Source: Anthostomella pinea
Taxonomy: Eukaryota > Ascomycota > Sordariomycetes > Xylariales > Xylariaceae
Assembly (NCBI GenBank): GCA_963556695.1
Contig: CAUWAG010000020.1
Location: forward strand, 5,952,001 to 6,016,000
Direction of reading: 5' to 3'
DNA length: 64,000 nucleotides
Within the stretch, counting starts at the first letter, position 1, and the number at the start of each line of letters is the position of its first letter. The notes beneath the pieces are model-generated. The model had not been told where the DNA came from and searched no databases. It worked only from the letters and a program-made list of their open reading frames with translations. Position numbers and translations under genes: made by a program. Below are positions 1 to 10,561 of this stretch, piece by piece.

Positions 1-253
1 TCTCCCTCACTGATTAGGTGGCTCACCCTGGATCACCGGTGATCCAAGGTGATCCTGCTCACTGGATCACCATGGTGATCCAGTGATCCAAATTCTTAGT
101 CACGTGACCCAGGTCCTGCTGGTCACGTGATCTGTGTACCGTTGCTCCGTTGCTCCGATCTCTCCACTGATCAGCACAGCACTCACTGGTCAACCTGTTT
201 CCAATCGTCCCCTCTGGGCCTGCTATCAGGCCGCACTATTCGTTGGTTCGTAA
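1..253 (+). repeat. 3' part of a decayed LTR
   Basis: The stretch resembles the last 240 bases of the solo LTR at 55943-56434. Both open with a CTC-rich CACTGAT segment, carry several CACGTG/GATCACG words, and end in GTTGGTTCGTAA. Here the expected terminal CA has become TA, in line with C-to-T decay. The 5' part lies outside the window, so it is unknown whether this is a solo LTR or the edge of a longer element whose internal part continues to the right. Confidence 0.5.
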
Positions 254-372
254 TATTATCCCCCTCCTCTCAGGTCTTCGCCCTCAAAGATAAATAGTAT
301 GGGTTCTTCCTTCTGGTTGGTTTCCCTTTTTGTTTTTTTTTGTTCTTTTCTTGTCATGTCTCTAATTTCGTC

Positions 373-606
373 ATGTCAGGTCGTGTCCGGAAACCTCAAC
401 CCCTCTCGAAATCCGATCAGCGCCTAAAGCTTGTTGCTACCATCAAGGAACTTGGTTTCGACGTTATGCCTTGCTCTCTCTGTTTCAAGCGTGGCTGGCG
501 TTGTCAGATGATGGATGGTGTGTCTCAGTGTAATGAGTGTGTTCGACGTGCTCGCTCTTGTGATGGTTCTGGTGTGCCAATATCCTCCTTGAATCGCGTG
601 GTTTAA
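373..606 (+). pseudogene. transposon-associated zinc-cluster-like ORF, broken
   Basis: A 77-residue frame starts at an ATG at 373 and holds two Cys-X2-Cys-X6-Cys motifs (CSLCFKRGWRC and CNECVRRARSC), which looks like a Zn2Cys6 or zinc-binuclear arrangement. The frame stops at TAG-like and TAA codons, but the downstream translation up to about 770 still reads as a charged coiled coil (Lys/Arg/Leu-rich) broken by further stops. Similar short Cys-rich proteins with a helical tail are common in fungal repeats. It follows directly on an LTR remnant, so it is probably the first ORF of an old element rather than a host regulator. Exact family not known to me. Confidence 0.4.
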
Positions 607-1724
607 GAGTCGCAACACCTTTGTCGCGAGGAAAAAGAGACTTTTAAATGTCTTGATTGTCTCCACTAGGAGTCTTCTAAGACCCTTGCGAAACTTCATC
701 GTCTTCGCCTTCAGCGGGAATCGTTGGTCAAAGGAAATAATAACGACACACTTAAAGTATAGCTCAAGGCTTTAAAAACTACTGCGGCGGCTAGGTTTGA
801 CACTATATAAAGTGAAAGATTTATTTAAAAAATAGTCTTATATACTATTTACCTTACATTTTAAACCTTGAATATGAAATTTATTAAATTTATTCAGACT
901 AGCTTAATTAAGCTATACGTTATGGGGTAAAGTTTAAAGGGTTTTTAAATAAATAAACAAGGTTAATTTAATATTAATAAACCGGTAAAAATATTGGCTC
1001 ATTATTAGATAAACTCGTAGTATTTAATAACTCGTTTAATTAATACTTATAACTAATAGATTTATATGAAGAAACGAACGAGATTAATGACGATAAAATT
1101 ACTTATTATTTAAATATAATAAAAATAACTTATTTAATAATTGTTGGATCCATGTGATTCTACAGTCAAACCATCCATACAGAACCCACATATATGATTA
1201 GATAAGAGATTAGATACCGGATTGTGAGGTCACTTAGCCAGACCTGCAGGTCCAGCTAGACTTCCCAATCCAACCATCAGCAACATCATGACCTTGACCC
1301 AATACTCGAGTATTATGATTGATCGTTCAAGCCTGTTCCTATAATAATCCCTTTTTATAATAATAAAATTATAAGCCTATTTATCCTTACGTATATTAAA
1401 TAGCGGTAAACTTAATAAATATACTTTTTGTGATGGTCCACAAGTATGACACCTGGTCAGGTGACCTTCAGTCACGTGTAGATTAGATAAAGAGGAAGGG
1501 ACCATATGTGTTGCTACCATTCGGCTAGCCCACACCTGGATTCCTTCCTTTATCACCTTGTTATTTTCGTCAATCTACCAGATTGCAACACAACGCCAAA
1601 GGCATCGTGACACTTTTAATATTAGCTAAATACGAGCGCGTTTTTTTGGTATATAAGTTAATCTTTTCATTGTAACGCTTTTAAAAGGATATAAAGACGT
1701 TTGGAACGATTAAATACATACGTA
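607..1724. other. AT-rich decayed repeat block, left half
   Basis: After about 740 the sequence becomes very rich in TAAT/ATTA words and has no reading frame of note. Islands at 1142-1310 and 1434-1620 are less AT-rich and may be older repeats. The block ends in the ATTAA target duplication of the chromovirus and resumes after it at 8571, so it was one AT-rich region before the insertion. The composition fits a heavily mutated (RIP-like) relic. Confidence 0.6.
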
Positions 1725-1729
1725 ATTAA

Positions 1730-1952
1730 TGTCACGGCGAGCGTACTGAGGAGCTGGGACATGGCCGGCAGCAAGCAGCTATTACTCTATTGACGAGAAT
1801 ATCAAGACTAGAGAGGAAAGGAAGAGAGAGAGAGAGATAGGTACAGTGGGAGGTTGCCCCTTTAAGGGGATCCTCTGGTCAGATCCTTCCCCTATTGGGA
1901 GGTATCCACTTGTCATGTGGGAAGGTCTGTACAGGCCGCCACAGCCGTCACA
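1730..1952 (-). repeat. 3' LTR of the chromovirus
   Basis: This 223-bp copy starts TGTCACGGC and ends GCCGTCACA, giving near-perfect terminal inversion. It contains a GA-rich run and a CTTTAAGGGG segment shared with the copy at 8343-8565. It is the downstream LTR relative to the minus-strand coding direction. Confidence 0.93.
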
Positions 1953-1978
1953 CTATTCCCCCCCTTATCAAAGTCGGT

Positions 1979-4900
1979 TTACGACGATGATTTCTTACGA
2001 GTTCTTCTTACTCCTTGTGCAGAGCCCCTTACAGGCAAGTTGTCTTCCTCATGATCAGTTAGGTCCTGATCATCAGCAGCAGCCTCTATCCATTGCTGTA
2101 ACCTTTGAGGTGGACCTGACGCCTTGGGATTTGCCTCATGGAACTCTTTGACGCGTACAGCTGAGCCTCTGAAGTTAGCTGCTGGGTACCACATCGGGTC
2201 AGGATCATGACCTGTCCATTCAGCCTGGTACTCCAGCTTGCCCCGGGTTTGGCGGGAGGACAGAATTTTGTTAACTTCCCACTCAGGAACCCCATCCACG
2301 TTGACGGGAGGCGGTGGAGGGATCACCTGACCTGGGACAGGGTTATTTGGTGACCGTACTAAGCGGCTTGCATTGATAACCCGATGAGCGTTTATCCCAG
2401 GGGGTAAGTCAATCTCAAAGGCATTCTTATTGACCTGTTTGATAACCTGATATGGTCCCATATAGGGGTTGTCCAACCCATCATGTGGGCGGTCAGTGCG
2501 CCATGCTCCTTTGCGGACATATACCATATCTTCTGGCTTCCAGTCGATTGGTCGTCAGGATTTGTCAGCCTGTTTCTTGTACTATGTTTGTGCCTTGAAG
2601 AGGTTGGTTTTGGCCCATGCCACAGCCTATGCCTGGCGTTCAGCAAACTCTTAAGCGTCTGAACGACTCAGCTGCTCTGTAATAGGCGTCTTTCTTGAGA
2701 GAGGACTGCGTTTATCCCAGTCAAACGTCATGACTGGAAGAAACCCCATTTCAACCTCAATTGGAGATAAGCCAGTACTTGCATGAGGTTGTGTGGCGTA
2801 AGTAAAATCCAGACAGGGCAGCAATTGAGACCAGTTATCCTAAAAATGGCTTATAAAGGGTCAGAGCTTGGTCTGAAGGAACTGGTTAATGATCTCTGTC
2901 TGACCATCCGTCTGAGGGTGCTCTGCAGTAGAGCGGCGTAGGTCCATTCCTGTAAGCTTGGCTAGTTCATCCAAAAAGGCAGCAATGAACTGGGGACCAC
3001 GGTCTGAAGTTACAGTCTCAGGGGTGCCATAGACCCTCCAAGGTCCATTGAAGTATAAGGTGGCAAGGTCCTTGGCTGTACATGTCTTATATGTTGGAAT
3101 AGACCAGGGGCGTTTGCCTAGTCGGTCTATCATCACATAGATTGTGTCATAGCCTAGCTTGTCTTTTGGTATGGTCTTGAAGTCCATAGAGACATGTTGC
3201 CAAGGACGATCTGGTATAGGCAGAGGCTATAGCAAGCCGGCTGGCTTAAGACGGGAATTGCGGCCTCTGCCACATTCTGGGCAATGAGCGCAATAGCGGT
3301 CTATGAAAGCACCCATACCAGGCTAGGAATAACGCTCTGCTACTAAGGCACGCATCTTGTTCCGACCAGGGTGTGCATGGGAAGGTAGTCTGTGAATCTC
3401 ATCACAAAGTTGTGTGTGTAGGTGCCCCTCATCAGGCACCACAAGGCGTCCCTCTTTCAACAATAAGCCATCAACAAGTCTATAACCCTGCTGACTGTGT
3501 TTGGCTTTTTCCTGCTCAAGGAGTAGGGTCTCTGAAGAGCGGTTGGCTGTCAAGATGGCATCAATAAGCTGAACACCCTCTAGAGAACCGTCTGGGTCCT
3601 GGTTGTTGGCTTTCAAGGTGGCCACAATGGCACATACCAGGTTGTCTTCTGGACTAGATGACGAGTCGGTCACAGGCAGGTCAACGGGTCCATTGAACCT
3701 TTCAACAGGTAGGAGGATCTGGCGGCGACTTTTATCCTTGATGGCCTTTTGTGTAGCCAGATCTACAGCTTTCCGTGATAGAGTATCAGCTATCAGGTTC
3801 TCCCTACCTGGACGGAAAGAGATGGTGAAGTCCAGGCCCGAGATATCCTCACTCCAGGCTGCTTGTCAAGCATTGAGCTGTCGCTTAGTGACAAAGTACT
3901 GGAGTGCCTGATGATCTATAAAAACAGGAAAGGGATGCTAAAGGGCAGTGAGCATGTGGTTCTATTCTCGCATGGCATAAATAATTGCCAGTAGTTCCTT
4001 GTCATGGATGGGATAGTTGCACTCTATTGCATTTATAGTTCGCGACAAATAGGCCACTGGATGCCAGTTGTCTTGCTCATCCTGTTGGAAAAGGGCTGCT
4101 GAGATTACACCATCTAAAGCGTCTGTTTCCAGCTTGGTAGAAGCTGCTTCCTTGAAATGTGAGAGCAAGGGAGCTGAGCATAAGGCAGCCTTTAGGTTGT
4201 CAAAGGCTCTCTGCTATTCCTTGGTCCATAGGTACTTGGTTGCCACAGTGAGACGGTAAAGAGGTTTAGCTATCCTGCTAAAACCGTCTATGAATTGCCA
4301 ATAGAAGTTACAGAATCCCAAGAAAGACTGTAATTCTTTAACAGTCTTAGGCTCTTCCCAGTCCCTCACGGCGGCAATCTTGGCTTGATCAACTGATATG
4401 CCACTGATTGATATTATATATCCCAGGAATTTTGTTGATGTGATAGCAAACTCGCTCTTCTTGATGTCAGCCTGGAGGCCAGCTTCCCGGAGCTTCTGGA
4501 GGACCTTGTGAACATGGTCCCAGTGTTCCAATGGGTCTGCAGAGAAGATCAGGATATCGTCCACATAGGCTGTACAGAACTCGTCCAGATATAGGAACAA
4601 GGCCTTGTTGATATATCGCTGGAAGGTACTTGGGCCGTTACAAAGTCCAAAAGGGAGCATTTTGTACTTGTACTGACCAAAGCGCGTGCGGAAGGTCGTG
4701 AGATCTTCAGAGGCTGGATCCATGCGGATTCGGTGGAAAGCCGCCCTGATATCCAGCTTGGTGAACAGCTTAGCGCTAGATAGACGTTCCAAAGTTTCGC
4801 TGATTAATGGCAGTGGGTAGCGGTCCTTTTTTGACTGAGCATTGAGCTCGCGGTAGTCAACACAGAAACGCAAGCCTCTATTTGGCTTTTTGGCAAAGAG

Positions 4901-6126
4901 AACAGGGGACCCATACTCTGCTCCACTGGGAACAATCCATTCCTTGCACAAGTGTTCCGTCAGATATTGCTTGAAGGCAATAAGGTGGTCGGCCTTCATG
5001 CTATATAAGGGGTGCAGACGAAGAGTCTTAGCCCCTGGCTTGAGCTCGATCTTGTGGTCAATATCCTTGCGGAAAAGGGGTAGCTCGTTGCTTTCTGTCT
5101 TAGAAAACATATCCATAAAATCTTGTGCCTCTGGGGGAAGCCTGCTGCGTAGCAGGTGCTGAGTCTCTAAGTCCTCTTTATCAATAAAGTAATCAATAGC
5201 TTGATCAAGCTCATATACCGAAAAGGAGAACACATTTCCGTAGCTGTGTCATTGATGTTGCCCCTTCTGACGGTGACTAGCCTGTCTAAAAAAGGTACTT
5301 CCTGAGACTAAGAAGATATCCGCGCCCAGAACGTTCATTATTGCGTCTTTGCTAACCTTGGGATGAACAGCCTGGCGTAGCGAAGTCTTTTGCAAGGATA
5401 CCGGGCGGTCCCGTCCTGCTAGCTGGTCTTTCATAGCCTGCAAGGACTGATGATGGTCTCTTACCCATGTAGCCAGTACTTGAGGGCGTTGTAGTATCTT
5501 CTGTAGGCGTTTCTCTTGCTCTTCCCACTGTGAATCCCTATGGAGCATGTCTTGCTGGGCCTGAGGATTGATAGCCCGTTGTCTTAACCACTGGCGAGCT
5601 GGGTTAGTGATGTCGGTCTTTCAGTTGGTAAGGAAAGGTAGTTCTGGTGGGAAATATAGACGGTTCCGCCGACAGTCTGGTAAGAGGTTGTGAACAGCCA
5701 AAAACCGCTTGCCAATAATAAGGTCAAAGTTCTTGCTGGGTCCAAACTCTGCTTCTAAGATAGGGGCTTCCCGGAAGGTTCTTCCCTGAATCTGGAAATT
5801 TGCTGCAACCACTGTGTTAACAACCTGTGAATGCCCCTTGCCAAAGCCATTCAGGGTGGCAGGCTCATCAAAATGTCTTTGAGGGAGTTCCTATCGTTGA
5901 GCCAAGGGTCTCATGATTGAACGGCTGCCTAAAAGATAAACCTCTGCTCCGGTATCAATCAAAACTTTTACACGCACTGCAATTCCATTCCACCAGATGG
6001 TTGCAGTCATCACAAAGGTACTGCCGCCTATCAAGCCAGTGAGGTCTGATTGAAGTGATGGAATTTCAAGGGAGTGGTGAGCCAGTTGATTGATAGTACA
6101 TTGGAGGCCTAGGTGGGAGACTTTCC
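1979..6126 (-). pseudogene. chromovirus pol: protease, RT, RNase H, integrase, chromodomain
   Basis: Read on the minus strand, the protease active site DTGA is at 5945-5956. Reverse transcriptase lies at 5233-4214 with the YVDDILIF catalytic motif. RNase H is at about 4210-3960, the integrase His/Cys region near 3400-3330, and the integrase core at 3187-2861 with the SDRGPQF aspartate and the later glutamate of QTDGQTE. The C-terminal chromodomain (EWEVNKIL, YQAEWTGHD, TWYP-like WYPAANF) is at about 2300-2120. In-frame stops occur at 5891, 5249, 4214, 3962, 3866, 3323, 3227, 2840 and 2555. Each reads as Gln (CAG), Arg (CGA) or Trp (TGG) changed by one transition. The domain content is clear, and the gene is dead. 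Confidence 0.9.
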
Positions 6127-7913
6127 CTAGGCCCTTGAGTTTTCCGACCCGCTGTCAGAAGTAACATCCTGGGTCAGACCAGAAGAGGTCTCATTGTCTT
6201 CTTCTAGAAAATGTACATAAGGAGTTCTTTTGTCTGGACACTTGGGAGCAATATGACCCTCTTTGCCACACAAGTAGCATGTGACACTTTCTGCCTTGTG
6301 GGGTGTGTGTGATTGGTGAATGTGCTTCCTTTCAGGGACTGCAGAGAGACGGGGAGTCTTCTGATCAGGTGATGCTCTTGCTGGTTGGAAGGTAGTGTCA
6401 ATCGCTTGGTTGGACTAATACTTTTGGCCGTATGGCGCAATGGTCAAATGCGCCTGGTTGTGTTCTCGTTTGTGCGGTGGGCGACGAGAACAAGTGGGTT
6501 CGAATCCTGCTATGGCCCCCTTTCTGACCCGGCTTGTGCGAGTCGATAACCAGCACACGACAGTGGAGAGGCCCCATTTTATCGCAGAGCCCGATAGCCA
6601 AGCAGCTTGTCTCCACAATACCCACTCCTGCGAGGTTTTCCCCCTTGTGGTTTCCCTCGCCAGCAGATAACAAACACCTACTCCACCCACCAATGCGACA
6701 TATATCGAACGGCTACTGGAACGATATGTACACCAGAGAACTGAGGTTCACTGGGTCGCTTTGTCACTAGATAGGAGGTTTTTCTGACGGAATCGTGCTT
6801 GGGTATTGACTAAAACCATCCGAACACTCCAGATTGGTACCGCTACAGCGAGGATAGGCTCGTGCGCGGATCTGAATGTATCTAATTTGACACCTCTACA
6901 ACCTTGCGATGCAATGGCTCTGGGAGGCGTGGTTTGCACTACTGAGGAGCTACCCCCCACGTTAAATACAAAACAAACAAACAAACAGCTTGGTTGGACA
7001 AAGCTTGGGTTGGTAGGCTTCTGATGAACTGTTGGTGTCCAGGTGCCGCAGTGATGGTATGGCGGGAGGAAGCTTTTAAGAAGCTTTGGTGCTGCTTCTT
7101 GACCCGTTCAATCTCTGCAAGTTGTTGAGCATTGCTAGAACAGATGTTCCAAAATTGGTTGAAAGAAACGTTAGAGTCAAGGTAAGAAGCCATCACTTGT
7201 ATCCTCAGGGGTGGTGTCAGCTTTCGGTTCAGTTCATACTTCCATTCTGTCCGGGACAGGCCTGCCTTGCTGGCTAAGAGAACCCATGTGGAACAAAAGG
7301 AGTAGAAGTCTTTCGCTGGTTCCATCCATAGATCATGGAGCTGATCCCTGGCTTGAGCAGCTGCATCGGTATTGCTGTAAGAGGACCGGAGAAGGTCATA
7401 CACCTCTTCAATGATAGTAAGTGACTCGGTGTTCTCTTCAGAAATGAATGGTTCCAATGCTATAGCGGCATCACCTTCTATTAGTGTACAAAGCCAATCA
7501 AACTTTGATTCTTTTGTAGGGAAGAGCCACCAGTTGGTCCGTAGCTTGCGTTGGGTACTGTTCTTCCACTGTTCAAAGGTTGGGTTTTGACCGTCACTCA
7601 GCTTTGCAGGGTCTGCCAGTTTGATGGAATGTCGCATGGCATTTGAGGTTGATGCCATAGAAGCTGAGGAGTCCCACCTAGGGGTTGTTGTGTGTGGAGA
7701 ACCTGTTTCCAAGGAAGGAAAGGCTCGTTCTTCTCGTGGTGTGCTGAAATGCACAGACTGTCGTTCTGTTGTGGGCCTTGGTGGCTCAGACCTCAGGATC
7801 CGGATGTGTAGTTCGGTTTGCAGTCTGGCTAGCTGCTCTGCCGTAAGCGTATCCAGGTTGAAAAGCAAGGGGTCGTCTGATCGGCCCAGATCACCGCTCA
7901 TGATTGGTGCCAT
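6127..7913 (-). pseudogene. chromovirus gag, split by a SINE
   Basis: Translation starts at an ATG at 7913. The capsid-like region runs to about 7000. The frame is then interrupted by the SINE and one copy of its target duplication (6416-6999). On the far side (6403-6127) the same frame resumes with no shift and contains a CCHC zinc knuckle (CYLCGKEGHIAPKC, about 6285-6240) followed by an acidic tail ending in TAG at 6127. Except for the SINE the gag frame is open, in contrast to the stop-filled pol. Confidence 0.88.
6404..6999 (+). mobile_element. tRNA-derived SINE inserted in gag, with 12-bp target duplication
   Basis: The insert 6416-6987 (572 bp) is flanked by the 12-bp direct repeat GCTTGGTTGGAC (6404-6415 and 6988-6999). 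Its head folds like a tRNA: acceptor-like halves GGCCGTA and TATGGCC, a D-stem GGCGC/GCGCC, a pol III A box TGGCGCAATGG (6433-6443), a long variable-type hairpin, and a B box GGTTCGAATCC (6497-6507). The 3' end is a short (AAAC)n tail. A 12-bp duplication and an A-rich tail fit target-primed reverse transcription by a LINE partner. A truncated copy of the 3' end lies at 55535-55631. Confidence 0.87.
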
Positions 7914-8342
7914 GGGCTGGGTCTGTGGGTCCTGGAATGTGGTCCTGGAGGAAGATGGAGCCGATGAAGAGTTTGAGGGAGATTTGTTGTGGGTTAAAGC
8001 GGCCTTTGATCGCGTGTTTGGCTTGCTCTGGCCCCCTTATGCCTTGGTTCTCTGTTTCTTTGGTTCTTTCTTTGGCGGAAGGTTATTGGTGTTGTAGGAT
8101 ATTTGGGTAGGTTGGGCTGGTCTTTCAGTCCCTTCAGAACTATCCTGATATTCTGGAATGATAATGGTACTCATCGTCACGGTGTGTTGGACGGAATCAG
8201 TGATAATGATAGGTGTATAATAAAGTCTTGGGGTAGGTGGGTGTTCGGAGACACTGTACCTGTCACTACTAGAGACAAAACTCCTTGCAGTGGTGATCTG
8301 AAGACAAGGCTTCTGATCTGGTATGGAGGAGTCTTGATATTA

Positions 8343-8565
8343 TGTCACGACGAGCGTACTGAGGAGCTGGGACATGGCCGGCAGCAAGCAGCTATTACTC
8401 TATTGACGAGAATATCAAGACTAGAAAGGAAAGGAAGAGAGAGAGAGAGATAGATACAGTGGGAGGTTGCCCCTTTAAGGGGATTCTCTGGTCAGATCCT
8501 TCCCCTATTGGGAGGTATCCACTTGTCATGTGGGAAGGTCTGTGCAGGCCGCCACAGCCGTTACA
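8343..8565 (-). repeat. 5' LTR of the chromovirus
   Basis: This 223-bp copy matches 1730-1952 except at six positions, all transitions. It lies upstream of gag in the minus-strand direction and is followed by the ATTAA duplication at 8566-8570. Confidence 0.93.
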
Positions 8566-8570
8566 ATTAA

Positions 8571-9336
8571 TGAAGTAATATAATATTTAATAATATTAAA
8601 AAGATTAAGGTTAAAAAACGGCATAGGGTATAAATATAAGTTATAAATATAAAAGATCGGTAAATTATAAGATTAACAGATATTTTAATAAGTTAATGTA
8701 ATTTTATAATTATAATATTCACTAAGATATATAGGTTTAAAAGAGATTTTTAAGCTTTTATTGGTCCGGAAGCCGGTGCTAGGGCTCTGAGACCCATATT
8801 TCCCCCATATTTGCAAGTTGTGAGAATTCGTATGCGGAAATATTGGTTCATTCGTTCGTGGTTCTGTATCTACTTTGGTACGGACGAATTCACACCTAAA
8901 TAGAGGTGTAACGCGCCTGCCTGCCGTAGCGCTAGAGCTGTGGGGCAACGTCGCTAGTCGACCGTTCCCAGGGCGCTCGGACCACCCCAATCCACCTGAT
9001 CCGTGCGCGGACCACCTGCAGCCACACCACCTGCACCACTCCATCCAACACAAGTAGATCAAATACTAATCCCGATTTGACTTGATTTGCTTAGTAATAT
9101 CAAGTCAAGCCAAATAGGGGGGTCATACTTGACTTGTTTGATTTGTGTGAAACGCAGGACGCGACCGCGAAGGCCCAGCAGCTTGCAGTTCTCGCACCCC
9201 TTCCATCCAACGATCAAGAGCAACTCTGCCTTTATTCGTCTGTTTACCACTCTTGTTCTGTCGCGAATAGTCTAAGACTGAGTACATAACCAAAACAAAC
9301 ACAAGAGGAAAGCCGTTGCACAGGGATGATACATCT
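8571..9336. other. AT-rich block, right half, then gene-free spacer
   Basis: Bases 8571-8760 continue the AT-rich block interrupted by the chromovirus. From 8760 the composition returns to normal. I see no supported gene here. A pair of short near-palindromic words containing TTGACTTGAT/ATCAAGTCAA occurs around 9075-9110, of unknown meaning. Confidence 0.5.
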
Positions 9337-10177
9337 CTAATCACCCGTGATGCGTTTGAACTCGGTCTCGGTGTGAGCCCAGACCACGTCCACCAGCCTC
9401 CTGTCCTTCAATCCAGCCAGCAGGTCCCGCACGCCTTGCGCCGTTCCCTCGCAATCTGAAGCGACTGAGTAGAGTCCACCACCAGCGACCCCATCTGTGC
9501 CGAGCGCCACGCCGACCTGTTCGCCCAGGGGTACAGCATCGCCTTCGCCCGTCGCCGATGGGTATCGCGCACTCGTCGCCAGGTACAAGTGCCTGTCGCC
9601 GACCTCATCGATGGGCACGAAGACGAGAGTCTTCAAGACCTCCTCGGGGAGGTGGCTCGTGATCCGCGTCCGCACCGTGCCCGGGTAGTCGTGGACGAAG
9701 CTAACCTCGGGAGCAGAAGCCGCCACGGCCTCCAGCCCGAGGGTGACCAGCGTGGTGAGGTGTCCGCGGAGCTCGGGGAGCGGCACGCGGAGGGCGGGGA
9801 GGTCGCTCGCGTCGATAGGCCCTTCGTGGCCGCCCCCGCCCACGCTGACGACGCGGCGTAGGGTGCGGGAGCCCCGGATGAGGGGGAGCAGGTTGGTGAT
9901 GAAGCGGATGCGGGAATAGTAGTTCAGTGCCGCGAGGAGGTGTACGTGCTCGGTTGTTTCTGATATGCATTAATGTTGTTTGCCTTACGGTATCCCCTGC
10001 GTGTCTCAAGATGGGTTACGGGCACTCGGGGGCGCATTGGGAAAATCTCGCGCCACACATACCACTGCGATCCAGGCTTGCAACTCCTTGGCTGAGGAAT
10101 AGTAGATTGACAACCTTCTCCTTCGCCATGATCCCCCGACAGACCTCGTCGACTACGCGGATCAGGTGTGTCTTTTC
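9337..10177 (-). pseudogene. short-chain dehydrogenase (SDR) remnant, 5' end missing
   Basis: Two exons can be joined in phase: 10177-10063 and 9959-9337, with a 103-nt intron starting GTATGT and ending CAG. The protein reads from the region after the Rossmann glycine loop: VDEVCRGIM, then VVNLLFLSQGVASL (the strand equivalent to the NAG region), ETTE, a YYSRIRFITNLLPLI helix, VVSVGGGGHEG, and a C-terminal TEFKRITG. This order is typical of a fungal SDR family of about 330 residues. The N-terminal exon with GxxxGIG is not convincing upstream of 10177 (a GASG-like fragment exists near 10330 in poor context), so the gene is probably 5'-decayed, or its first exon is too diverged to see. It is divergent from the Zn2Cys6 regulator. 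Confidence 0.5.
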
Positions 10178-10510
10178 CTGAAACTCATCATCTTGTTTCG
10201 GGAAACTACTTTACATATATACACCGTTACTCGTATGCACGATTACCTGTACCATTATTGGTGACAGCTGAAATAGGGGGGACCTGCTGGCCCCGCATAA
10301 AACCGCCGAACGTGCATTGCGAACGCCGAACGCACGACCGGAAGCTCCACAGAAGCCGGGCCCCCACAGCGGAAGCATGTTCGTCTGCCGTTGTTGGTCA
10401 TCTCCAGGCCTTTCCTTTCTTTCAACACAACAATACGCCGTATGCGAGGCACAGCAGCAATGCGACCCATTACCCTCATCTGACCTCATCTGACCCCTAC
10501 CGTGCCGTGT
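10178..10510. other. divergent spacer between SDR remnant and regulator
   Basis: About 330 bases lie between the outward-facing SDR remnant and the Zn2Cys6 gene. It would hold both promoters if the SDR was ever a full gene. No specific operator could be recognised. Confidence 0.35.
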
Positions 10511-10561
10511 ATGTGTGACAGCCTCGAGTCTTTTAGCGAGTCACCCATCCACTCAGTCCGA

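Larger units (their letters stand above)
1725..8570 (-). mobile_element. complete but inactive Ty3/gypsy chromovirus with target duplication
   Basis: The element spans 1730-8565 and is flanked by the direct repeat ATTAA (1725-1729 and 8566-8570). Two 223-bp LTRs begin TGTCACG and end CGTCACA or CGTTACA. On the minus strand the order is gag, protease, reverse transcriptase, RNase H, integrase, chromodomain, which defines a chromovirus. A polypurine tract lies just inside the 3' LTR (1953-1966, read on the minus strand). The LTRs differ at six positions, all transitions, about 97% identity, so the insertion is fairly young. I could not match a primer-binding site to a tRNA. The pol frame is broken by about ten stops and gag by a SINE, so this copy cannot make its own proteins. 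Confidence 0.93.

Noticed and set aside
1142..1592. Possible LTR bounded by TGTTGG and GCAACA
   Set aside because: No matching target duplication and internal AT-rich sequence of different age; ends look fortuitous.
6416..6520. Functional tRNA gene
   Set aside because: The tRNA-like fold belongs to the SINE head: it has a target duplication, a long body and an (AAAC)n tail, and a poor anticodon arm.
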